Shown here: piece by piece, positions 42,251 to 49,317 of the stretch
Numbering within the stretch: the first letter of the stretch is position 1
Layout: every line of letters starts with the position of its first letter
Source of the DNA: JBPRGH01 sp051418055
GTDB lineage: Bacteria; Bacteroidota; Bacteroidia; Cytophagales; Cyclobacteriaceae
Direction of reading: 5' to 3'
Length of the DNA stretch: 64,000 nt
NCBI GenBank assembly: GCA_051418055.1
Contig: JBPRGH010000135.1
Location: 35,174-99,173 of the forward strand
Notes under the pieces: model-generated
Databases searched by the model: none
What the model saw: the letters and a program-made list of their open reading frames with translations, nothing else
Told to the model about the DNA's origin: nothing
Position numbers and translations under genes: made by a program

Positions 42251-43666
42251 TCATTCCCAGATGATTTCAAGCAGGAGCTCTTCATTCCAGATAGTTGTTG
42301 CTTTACAGTTGGAAGGTTTTTTTATTCTAACCGTGTTATTTTTTGTTTTTAGCAACTCCTGTTTAATTACCTGATGCTGATCTTCTTTATGAAAAACTGA
42401 AACAGAAGGAGAGGTAGTAAAAACCTCATGATTACGTCCTTTTACAAATATTTTATCAAGTTGACTGGTTGAGGGGGTGAATATATTTTTGATATTTGGA
42501 ATGCCATAGCCGATGTAATTATTTCCGTATGGATAAAGGTGGCTTGCCGAAATTAGTAACTGTTTGATGCTATCAACAGATAGTGTGGAGTCGAGCTCCA
42601 AAAGGCATGCTATTACTCCGGTAATTGCAGGGGCGCTAAAGGAAGTCCCCGAAGCTGAGAAGGTACTGATGTCTGGTTTTAGATAGGGGAGGTGCGGTGG
42701 CCCTACGGAGCTGAAGGAGGCTTTAAGCCGATGCTTAAAAATTGTTGCCCCCACTGTTATTAATCCGTTGGCATCGGAGGGCACAGATACTACTTTAAAA
42801 TTATTTATCCCGTCATTCCCGGCAGCGGAAACGATTATCATACCTCTTTTGGCTGCTTCGTCAGCGGCAATTGATAAAATGCTTTTGCCATCGATATCTT
42901 TCGGCATATAATTTTCATCCGGATCATCAAAACCTGTAGAATAGCCAAGGGAGGAATTTACCAGCCTTACCCCTTCATTATGTAACCACTCAATTGCAGC
43001 TATCCAATTGTCTTCTTCTATTTTGCTTTCATTTGTCGGATGATCTGTATGGGCCAGATAAAATATACTTTCCGTAGCCATACCTATCTGTCGGTCGCCG
43101 CTTTTTCCGGCTATTGCTTCCCAAACGCTGGTGCCATGGTCATCCTGGATTTTGCTGTTAAAGCATTCCTGATCTTTGCTGAGAAAGTTTCTGCATGCAG
43201 CGATCCTGCCGGACTGAAAAATATGAGAGAGCCACGGGCTTTTTTCCGCTCCCCTGAAACCTCCATCTATCAGGCCTATTTTTATATTTTTGCCGGTTAG
43301 CCCCTTGTCAATTAAAACAGTGGCATTCATCTGATGCAGGGCCTGTGCTATTGCAGAAAGCTCAAAGTCACCATAGATGTTATACTCTAAAGCTTTTACA
43401 GGTACAATATTTAGGAATTTACAAGATGTTTTAATCTCCTCCAGCTGATTAATACTGGCTGATACAGAGAGTGCATTTAGGAAAATTGAATAAGAAAGTA
43501 CCTCAACTTCCGCCAATACCGGATAAACGCGTTTAAAATAGTCAGTTTTTTCATCCGTAACATTCGTTTTATATTTGTCAGGCACCTCATTTAAGAACAG
43601 CCAGTATTTTTCTGCCTGGCAGTGAAGGCTGACTATAATGAGTACCGGAATTATTAGCTTTTTCAT
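42251..43666 (-). CDS. Subtilisin-like serine protease (S8)
   Basis: A 471-residue exported protease: signal peptide (MKKLIIPVLIIVSLHCQA), short propeptide-like region, then the catalytic triad Asp134 (IKIGLIDGG), His177 (DDHGTSV) and Ser342 (GTSFSAP) with the oxyanion Asn284 (SAAGNDG). The C-terminal 80 residues are strand-like and lack a full type 9 secretion CTD that I can identify. It probably digests extracellular or envelope protein. Confidence 0.93.
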   Translation of the reverse strand: MKKLIIPVLIIVSLHCQAEKYWLFLNEVPDKYKTNVTDEKTDYFKRVYPVLAEVEVLSYSIFLNALSVSASINQLEEIKTSCKFLNIVPVKALEYNIYGDFELSAIAQALHQMNATVLIDKGLTGKNIKIGLIDGGFRGAEKSPWLSHIFQSGRIAACRNFLSKDQECFNSKIQDDHGTSVWEAIAGKSGDRQIGMATESIFYLAHTDHPTNESKIEEDNWIAAIEWLHNEGVRLVNSSLGYSTGFDDPDENYMPKDIDGKSILSIAADEAAKRGMIIVSAAGNDGINNFKVVSVPSDANGLITVGATIFKHRLKASFSSVGPPHLPYLKPDISTFSASGTSFSAPAITGVIACLLELDSTLSVDSIKQLLISASHLYPYGNNYIGYGIPNIKNIFTPSTSQLDKIFVKGRNHEVFTTSPSVSVFHKEDQHQVIKQELLKTKNNTVRIKKPSNCKATTIWNEELLLEIIWE

Positions 43667-43752
43667 TTAATCCTGTAGCTTTAAATGAGCATCTGTACTA
43701 GCTAACAATATACTGAATAAAAGATGATCTGTAAAAAGTAAAATAACTGCAC

Positions 43753-45042
43753 ATGAAATACACACCACTAACCAAAGAGGTTTATATAAAAAACAGAGAG
43801 AGATTTATAAAAGAACTGGAGCCTAACAGCATTGCGGTATTTAATTCTAATGATATTATGCCCACAAATGCTGATGGGACCATGAGCTTTCGTCAGAATA
43901 ATGACCTGCTTTATCTTTCAGGTATTGATCAGGAGGAGAGTATCCTTGTAATATATCCCGATTTCCACCACAAGAAGCACCGGGAGATTTTGTTTTTAAA
44001 AGAGACGAATGAGCATATTGCCATCTGGGAGGGACATAAATTCACGAAGGAAGAAGCAAGTGAGCTAAGCGGTATTGACACAGTTTTATGGTTATCTTCT
44101 TTCAGACAGGTATTCAATACATTAATGGCCGAGGCTGAAAATATCTACCTGAATACTAACGAGCATGTACGTGCTGTGGTAGAAGTGGAAACCCGTGATA
44201 CCCGTTTTATAAAATGGTGTAAGGATCACTACCCGTTACACAACTATCATCGTGTTGCTCCTATCATGCATAAGTTAAGGGCTATTAAATCTGAGGAAGA
44301 AATAGGTGCTTTACAAACAGCATGTGATATTACTGCTGCGGCATTTGATAGGGTGTTGAAATTTGTAAAACCGGGTGTAATGGAATATGAGATAGAGGCA
44401 GAGTATATTCACCAGTTTATTCGCAGCAGATCAAGAGGATTTGGTTATACCCCGATCATTGCCTCTGGGCGAAATGCTTGTGTATTACATTATATTGATA
44501 ACAGTGCCCAATGTAAAGACGGCGATATCTTATTAATGGATGTAGGTGCCGAATATGCAAATTATAGCGCTGATCTTTCACGTTCCATACCTGTAAATGG
44601 AAAATATACCAAAAGGCAAAAAGATGTGTATAATGCTGTGTTACGTGTGCAGCGGGAATCGATGAAAATGCTTCAGCCTGGAAATGTTATTCATGAATAT
44701 CATGAAGAGGTGGGTAAACTGATGGAAAAGGAGCTTTTAGATCTTGGTTTGCTGGATAAAACTGATATTAAAAACCAGGATAAGGAAAATCCGGCTTATA
44801 AAAAATATTTTATGCATGGTACCTCCCATCATCTTGGTCTTGATGTACATGATGTAGGCAATATTTACCGAAAGATGGAGCCGGGAATGGTATTTACCGT
44901 TGAACCAGGTATTTATATTTTAGAGGAAAGCTTAGGGATAAGGCTGGAGAATGATGTGGTTATTACGGAAAATGGTCTTAATGATCTTATGGGGAAAATT
45001 CCTATAGAGGCTGATGAGATTGAGGATATTATGAATTCATAA
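43753..45042 (+). CDS. Xaa-Pro aminopeptidase (aminopeptidase P)
   Basis: A 429-residue M24B peptidase: N-terminal creatinase-like domain starting MKYTPLTKEVYIKNRERF and the pita-bread catalytic domain with metal ligands in LLMDVGAEYANYSADLSR (two Asp), HGTSHHLGLDVHDVG (His), VFTVEPGIY (Glu) and IRLENDVVI (Glu). It removes the N-terminal residue from peptides with proline second. No signal peptide is seen. A REP pair and a terminator follow. Confidence 0.95.
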   Translation: MKYTPLTKEVYIKNRERFIKELEPNSIAVFNSNDIMPTNADGTMSFRQNNDLLYLSGIDQEESILVIYPDFHHKKHREILFLKETNEHIAIWEGHKFTKEEASELSGIDTVLWLSSFRQVFNTLMAEAENIYLNTNEHVRAVVEVETRDTRFIKWCKDHYPLHNYHRVAPIMHKLRAIKSEEEIGALQTACDITAAAFDRVLKFVKPGVMEYEIEAEYIHQFIRSRSRGFGYTPIIASGRNACVLHYIDNSAQCKDGDILLMDVGAEYANYSADLSRSIPVNGKYTKRQKDVYNAVLRVQRESMKMLQPGNVIHEYHEEVGKLMEKELLDLGLLDKTDIKNQDKENPAYKKYFMHGTSHHLGLDVHDVGNIYRKMEPGMVFTVEPGIYILEESLGIRLENDVVITENGLNDLMGKIPIEADEIEDIMNS

Positions 45043-45043
45043 A

Positions 45044-45090
45044 TTGAGCGGGACGCTCAAAAATAAATTGTCTTAGCGAGACGCTAAGAC
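45044..45090 (+). repeat. REP hairpin pair upstream of the second RAYT
   Basis: Two perfect hairpins with a three-base loop: TTGAGCG-GGA-CGCTCAA (45044-45060) and a 9-bp stem around AGA (45070-45090). Both share the core AGCGNGACGCT. An almost identical pair follows the transposase at 45828-45874. Confidence 0.85.
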
Positions 45091-45105
45091 CATATTTTAT
45101 TTAAT

Positions 45106-45142
45106 ACAAAAGAGGCTGCTTATTTAAGCAGCCTCTTTTGTA
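45106..45142. terminator. Terminator of the aminopeptidase P gene
   Basis: ACAAAAGAGGCTGCTTA...TTAAGCAGCCTCTTTTGT forms a long perfect stem flanked by A and T runs, so it can act in both directions. A related GGCTGCTT hairpin follows the transposase at 45918. Confidence 0.85.
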
Positions 45143-45171
45143 TTCACCCTCACCCTCTCACCCCCCCACTA

Positions 45172-45217
45172 ATCGTAGCGTCCCGCTACGATCTTTTTTT
45201 TCTGAGCGTCCCGCTCA
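45172..45217 (-). repeat. REP hairpin pair, inverted, directly before the second RAYT
   Basis: Two perfect hairpins with TCC loops (45172-45192 and 45203-45217), the reverse complement of the GGA-loop hairpins, including TGAGCG-TCC-CGCTCA. This pair faces the transposase gene in opposite orientation to the pairs at 45044 and 45828. Confidence 0.85.
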
Positions 45218-45271
45218 ATTTGCATTTTCTTCCTTTTATAGTATTTTTATTTGAAAAAGCAGTCAACTACC

Positions 45272-45826
45272 ATGGGGAGAAAATATGCCTTTCACGATCA
45301 CGATAAACTATATTTTGTAACATTTACAGTAGTCAATTGGATAGATATATTTACGCGTGATGTCTACCGGGAGATCTTTTACAACAGTGTCAGGTATTGC
45401 CAAAATAAAAAAGGGCTGGAGGTTTATGCTTATTGTATAATGACCAATCATATACATCTGATTGTCGGGAAAAATGGAGCTCTCAATCTTTCTGAAATTG
45501 TGAGGGATTTAAAAAGTTTTACTTCCAGGGAAATAAGAAAAACAATTGAAAATAATTCCTTTGAAAGCAGAAGCAAATGGATCATGTGGATGATGAAGAG
45601 TATCGGAATTAATAATAAACGGAATAAAGATTTTCAATTTTGGTTTCAGCATAACCATCCAATAGAACTATCAACAAATTATATGATGGAACAGCGATTA
45701 AATTATATCCACAACAATCCTGTTAAAGCTGGTTTTGTTGATGATCCATGTGCCTGGATACATAGTAGTGCGCGTGATTATTACGGAATAGGGAAAGGAG
45801 AAATTGATTTGATAATGATTGGGTGA
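45272..45826 (+). CDS. REP-associated tyrosine transposase, second and divergent
   Basis: A 184-residue Y1 transposase from the ATG at 45272 (a TTG at 45251 adds seven residues). The HUH motif is TNHIHLIVG and the C-terminal YIHNNPVKAGFV holds the conserved tyrosine. It is clearly related to the RAYT at 1033 but diverged; it has its own palindrome family with a GGA loop. The leader AAAGCAGTCAAC at 45256-45267 matches that of the first RAYT with few changes. Both ends are flanked by REP pairs and terminators, so it stands as a self-contained cassette. Confidence 0.9.
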   Translation: MGRKYAFHDHDKLYFVTFTVVNWIDIFTRDVYREIFYNSVRYCQNKKGLEVYAYCIMTNHIHLIVGKNGALNLSEIVRDLKSFTSREIRKTIENNSFESRSKWIMWMMKSIGINNKRNKDFQFWFQHNHPIELSTNYMMEQRLNYIHNNPVKAGFVDDPCAWIHSSARDYYGIGKGEIDLIMIG

Positions 45827-45827
45827 A

Positions 45828-45874
45828 TTGAGCGGGACGCTCAAAAATAAATTGTCTTAGCGGGACGCTAAGAC
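45828..45874 (+). repeat. REP hairpin pair downstream of the second RAYT
   Basis: Hairpins 45828-45844 (TTGAGCG-GGA-CGCTCAA) and 45854-45874 (9-bp stem, GGA loop). This ~50-base segment is nearly identical to 45041-45092, so the transposase lies between direct repeats 784 bases apart. A third half-copy (GGGACGTTAAG) lies near 45883. Confidence 0.85.
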
Positions 45875-45917
45875 AAGATTTTGGGACGTTAAGAACAGTA
45901 TTAACAGTATTAGAAAA

Positions 45918-45952
45918 TTAGAAAAGGCTGCTTTAAAAGCAGCCTTTTCTAA
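45918..45952. terminator. Bidirectional terminator after the second RAYT
   Basis: TTAGAAAAGGCTGCTTT pairs with TAAAGCAGCCTTTTCTAA, a perfect stem of about 17 bases with A and T runs on both sides. It probably ends both the transposase transcript and the minus-strand gene at 45972. Confidence 0.85.
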
Positions 45953-45971
45953 TTTATGTATAAAAATTTAA

Positions 45972-46214
45972 TTAATCCCAAATTCTTCTATACTCTGGCT
46001 GAAGCTTTCGTTCTTCCATTTCATCCGAAGACTCAGAAGGCGAAAAATCATTTCTCCGCTCCTTTTTTACTGTGTTTTTAACAAAAACCCTTTTAAATTT
46101 ATATTTAAAGTTGTTACTCCAATCATCAATTTGATCAGATTTTTCTTTCAAAAATCTTCCTAAAATAAATAATGCCAGAGCTAAATAAATAATTGTTAAT
46201 ATAGTTACAAACAT
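45972..46214 (-). CDS. Small membrane protein
   Basis: An 80-residue protein with one N-terminal membrane helix (ILTIIYLALALFILGRFL) and a highly charged tail (FKYKFKRVFVKNTVKKERR; DEMEERKLQPEYRRIWD). No signal peptidase site, so it is an inner-membrane anchor with a cytoplasmic basic tail. Function unknown. It may be a real but unstudied single-pass protein; it ends against the REP-linked terminator. Confidence 0.6.
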   Translation of the reverse strand: MFVTILTIIYLALALFILGRFLKEKSDQIDDWSNNFKYKFKRVFVKNTVKKERRNDFSPSESSDEMEERKLQPEYRRIWD

Positions 46215-46327
46215 AGCTCTCTCTTTTTAAGGTTCACAAAATAATTAATTGAGTATCTTAGGTAATAACCCTCAATCTCACTTATTATTGTTTCAAATGA
46301 AGTGCCAATTAACCGGTAATTAATAAA

Positions 46328-46756
46328 ATGAATGAAAAAACCAGTCAATATAACTCTGATAAGGCTCCGGACCCCGTTGGATTATATCCTCATGCCAGAA
46401 AAGTTGGCAATCTTTTGTTCCTAAGTGGAGTAGGGCCGAGGAAAAAAGGCCACAAAACGATACCTGGAACCACAGTTGATGCTGATGGCAACGTTGTGGA
46501 TTATAATATCGAGGAGCAATGTCATTCTGTGTTTGAAAATGTAAAATTAATTTTGGAATCGGCCGGGGCAGACTGGAATGACCTTGTAGATGTGACGGTA
46601 TTCCTAACTAATATGAAAGCCGATTTTCAGAAATTCAACAAGATATATGCTGAATATTTTTCTGAAAACCGGCCTTGTCGTACTACAGTGGAGGTGAATG
46701 CATTACCTACCCCTATAGCTATTGAACTTAAATGTATTGCTGTAATAAGTGATTAA
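46328..46756 (+). CDS. RidA family enamine/imine deaminase
   Basis: A 142-residue RidA protein: GNLLFLSGVGPRKKG, SVFENVKLILESAGADWNDL and the arginine of CRTTVEVNALPTPIAIELK are family blocks. RidA proteins hydrolyse reactive 2-aminoacrylate-type enamines, which protects PLP enzymes. The GPRKKG loop and a long central insertion resemble 2-aminomuconate deaminase-like members of the tryptophan/kynurenine pathway, but no pathway genes are nearby, so only the superfamily is claimed. Confidence 0.9.
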   Translation: MNEKTSQYNSDKAPDPVGLYPHARKVGNLLFLSGVGPRKKGHKTIPGTTVDADGNVVDYNIEEQCHSVFENVKLILESAGADWNDLVDVTVFLTNMKADFQKFNKIYAEYFSENRPCRTTVEVNALPTPIAIELKCIAVISD

Positions 46757-46760
46757 ATGA

Positions 46761-47087
46761 TTAAACGGAGAAGCTTTCACCACAACCACAAGTGCGTGAT
46801 GCATTAGGATTAATAAACTGAAATCCTTTACCGTTTAATCCATCAGAAAAATCAAGTTTGGTGCCTAACAGGTATAGAAGACTCTTCTTGTCGACAAGGA
46901 TCTTAATACCATTATCTTCAAAGATCTGATCCTCAGGCTTGGTTTCCTGATCAAAAATTAGGTCATACATTAGACCTGAGCATCCGCCACCTTTTACAGC
47001 TACGCGAATATTATGCTCATTGCTTTTGCTCTCCTGCTTACGCAGCTCTATAATTCTATTCTTTGCTCTTTCAGTAACTTCTATCAT
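46761..47087 (-). CDS. HesB/IscA-type iron-sulfur carrier
   Basis: A 108-residue A-type carrier: the three conserved cysteines appear as GGCSGLMYDL and CGCGESF at the end. It transfers iron-sulfur clusters to apoproteins. The family includes IscA, SufA and ErpA; which one cannot be told from context. The unknown gene at 47104 is 16 bases upstream on the same strand. Confidence 0.93.
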   Translation of the reverse strand: MIEVTERAKNRIIELRKQESKSNEHNIRVAVKGGGCSGLMYDLIFDQETKPEDQIFEDNGIKILVDKKSLLYLLGTKLDFSDGLNGKGFQFINPNASRTCGCGESFSV

Positions 47088-47103
47088 TGCTCGGTTATTT
47101 TTA

Positions 47104-47511
47104 CTAAGCTACAGGATTTAATACAACACTAAAAACAGTAATTGTGTTCCTGTCTCGCCCATAATATAATTTATCCAGTGCTTCATGGATATTACGTGCC
47201 CGGAAATAGGATGTATGCAGTTCCTTTTCACCATTGGCTATCCACTGAATTGTATAGGAGTTTTCCTGGTCTTTGTATTTTGTAACATATTCCAGCATTT
47301 GCTTAAGGGCCTCGATCTTATCGAAACCGGTGACGGAATGAAATAAGAAAGACTGATTATGCCGCGGATTTATCGTAATAAGGTCAAGCTTTACTTTTCC
47401 ATCCGTATTTTGAAATTCAAAAACCAGCTCATTGGAACTTAATCCAAGGTAATTTTTGATCTCATTTTGAATACGTGCCGATTCAACGTGTTTTTCGCTG
47501 GTAGATTCCAT
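47104..47511 (-). CDS. Conserved hypothetical protein upstream of the iron-sulfur carrier
   Basis: A 135-residue protein with strands and one C-terminal helix (YTIQWIANGEKELHTSYFRA; NIHEALDKLYYGRDRN; TVFSVVLNP). No signal peptide, metal cysteines or known motif. It is co-directional with the HesB/IscA-like gene, 16 bases before it, so the two probably share a transcript. Function unknown. Confidence 0.8.
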   Translation of the reverse strand: MESTSEKHVESARIQNEIKNYLGLSSNELVFEFQNTDGKVKLDLITINPRHNQSFLFHSVTGFDKIEALKQMLEYVTKYKDQENSYTIQWIANGEKELHTSYFRARNIHEALDKLYYGRDRNTITVFSVVLNPVA

Positions 47512-47605
47512 AATTTTGGATTGCGTTTAATAATATAAACTTTCGCAAAAATCTAAAAGTTTCCCTTGTTGAGCAAACCATTATCCAAATAGATTATTAT
47601 TTGTC

Positions 47606-48010
47606 ATGTTGAAGATAGAACATATAGGTATCGCAGTAAAGAATCTTAAAGATTCTAATAAACTTTTTGAATCACTTTTAAACACACCTCCTTATAAGGA
47701 AGAAGCGGTTGAAAGTGAGGGTGTCACTACTTCCTTTTTTAAAGTAGGCGAATCAAAAATTGAGCTTTTGGAGGCAACAAGGGCCGATTCCCCTATTGCA
47801 AAATATATTGATAAAAAAGGTGAGGGCATACATCATATTGCCTATGAGGTAGCAGATATTGAGAAAGAAATGAAGCGCTTACAGGAAGCAGGATTCCAGC
47901 TTCTTAATGAAAAACCAAAAAATGGTGCTGACAATAAACTTGTTTGTTTCCTCCATCCAAAATCAACAAATGGTGTGTTGGTAGAGCTTTGCCAGGAAAA
48001 AAGATCTTAA
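47606..48010 (+). CDS. mce: Methylmalonyl-CoA epimerase
   Basis: A 134-residue VOC-fold protein: metal ligands in IEHIGIAVKNL, GIHHIAYEV and VLVELCQ (His, His, Glu) and the family's SKIELLEATRADSPIAKYIDKKGEG segment. It interconverts the R and S forms of methylmalonyl-CoA in propionate metabolism. It is divergent from the gene at 47104, and its stop overlaps the small lipoprotein on the other strand. Confidence 0.93.
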   Translation: MLKIEHIGIAVKNLKDSNKLFESLLNTPPYKEEAVESEGVTTSFFKVGESKIELLEATRADSPIAKYIDKKGEGIHHIAYEVADIEKEMKRLQEAGFQLLNEKPKNGADNKLVCFLHPKSTNGVLVELCQEKRS

Positions 48011-48168
48011 TTTTTGCGGGGCCTGTGCTCCCTGTCGTATTGGATTGAGTTATAGTGTTTCAGCTTCTTTTTGCCTTCTCTTGTCTTATAGTAGGGTTTT
48101 GGGCCGCAAGAAACACCTATTACTGATGTGACCAAAAGTAGCAGAAACAGTTTTTTAACTCTTCTCAT
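48007..48168 (-). CDS. Small predicted lipoprotein, 53 aa
   Basis: A short frame encoding MRRVKKLFLLLLVTSVIGVSC followed by a very basic tail (GPKPYYKTREGKKKLKHYN and SIQYDREHRPRKN). Two arginines and two lysines, a hydrophobic core and a GVSC lipobox make a lipoprotein signal. It runs opposite to mce with a 4-base overlap of the stops, and is divergent from thiL. The coding pattern is convincing but it is too short to be sure. Confidence 0.6.
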   Translation of the reverse strand: MRRVKKLFLLLLVTSVIGVSCGPKPYYKTREGKKKLKHYNSIQYDREHRPRKN

Positions 48169-48279
48169 AGCCGGTCTTTTTTTCTGTTTAACCTAAATTA
48201 GGCATTTTTGCTGTCTTAAGACAGCTTGTTTCGGTGAACAACAGGTAGACAAGATAAGTTGCATTAAAGAAAGAAAAAA

Positions 48280-49317
48280 ATGGAAAAAAGAACAGAGCTT
48301 GGTGAAGTTGGTGAATTTGGTTTAATAGAAAGGCTGGGGAAAAATTTCGCGCAGCTTAACCATAAGTCCTCATTAAAAGGAATAGGAGACGATGCAGCTG
48401 TGATAAAGGCCAATGATCAGGAGGCACTGGTGATAACTTCGGATATGTTAATTGAAGGGATCCATTTTGACCTTTCATATATGCCACTGCCTCACCTTGG
48501 CTACAAAGCCGTAGCTGTAAATATTTCTGATATAGCTGCTATGAATGCCTTGCCGGAGCAGATAATTGTAAGCATCGGATTAAGCAATAGATTTTCAGTA
48601 GAAGCAGTGGAGGCTATGTATGAAGGCATAGAGGCGGCTTGTAAACAATATAATGTGGACCTGATAGGCGGAGATACCACCTCCTCATCTTCAGGCCTTG
48701 TTATTTCTATAACAGCAGTAGGCCGTGTACATCAGGATAAACTTTCATATCGTACTGGTGCGAAGCCTAATGATATATTATGTGTGACAGGAGATCTTGG
48801 TGCGGCATATATAGGCTTACAGGTCTTAGAACGTGAAAAGCAGGTTTTTATGGCTAATCCGGAAATGCAGCCCCAGCTTGATAAGTATGAATATATTGTA
48901 GGCAGGCAATTAAGGCCTGAGGCTCGCATGGATATTATTCATGAATTAAGAGATAATCAGATTGTACCTACTTCCATGATTGATATTTCAGATGGCCTTG
49001 CATCGGAAATCATTCATTTATCCAGAAATTCTGGTGTTGGTTTTAAAATATATGAAGATAAGCTGCCGCTTGACAAGCAGACTTACGATACGGCCGTAGA
49101 ATTTAAAGTTGGTCCAACAACAGCTGCTATGAATGGAGGTGAAGATTATGAACTACTTTTTACCATTAACCAGGAAGATTTTGAGAAATTGAAGAAACAT
49201 CCTGATATTCATTTTATTGGCCACGTTCAGGAGGAAAAAGAAAACATCCTGATCTCTAAAGAAGGTAATGTGCATCCCGTCCAGGCACAGGGTTGGAATC
49301 ACTTTAAGAAGGGCTGA
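48280..49317 (+). CDS. thiL: Thiamine-monophosphate kinase
   Basis: A 345-residue ThiL: FGLIERLGKNF start, GDDAAVIKANDQEALVITSDML, GIHFDLSYMPLPHLGYKA, and the ATP/Mg segments GGDTTSSSSGLVISITAVG and IDISDGLASE. It makes thiamine diphosphate from the monophosphate. The gene end overlaps the large sensor kinase on the other strand by 14 bases. Confidence 0.96.
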   Translation: MEKRTELGEVGEFGLIERLGKNFAQLNHKSSLKGIGDDAAVIKANDQEALVITSDMLIEGIHFDLSYMPLPHLGYKAVAVNISDIAAMNALPEQIIVSIGLSNRFSVEAVEAMYEGIEAACKQYNVDLIGGDTTSSSSGLVISITAVGRVHQDKLSYRTGAKPNDILCVTGDLGAAYIGLQVLEREKQVFMANPEMQPQLDKYEYIVGRQLRPEARMDIIHELRDNQIVPTSMIDISDGLASEIIHLSRNSGVGFKIYEDKLPLDKQTYDTAVEFKVGPTTAAMNGGEDYELLFTINQEDFEKLKKHPDIHFIGHVQEEKENILISKEGNVHPVQAQGWNHFKKG

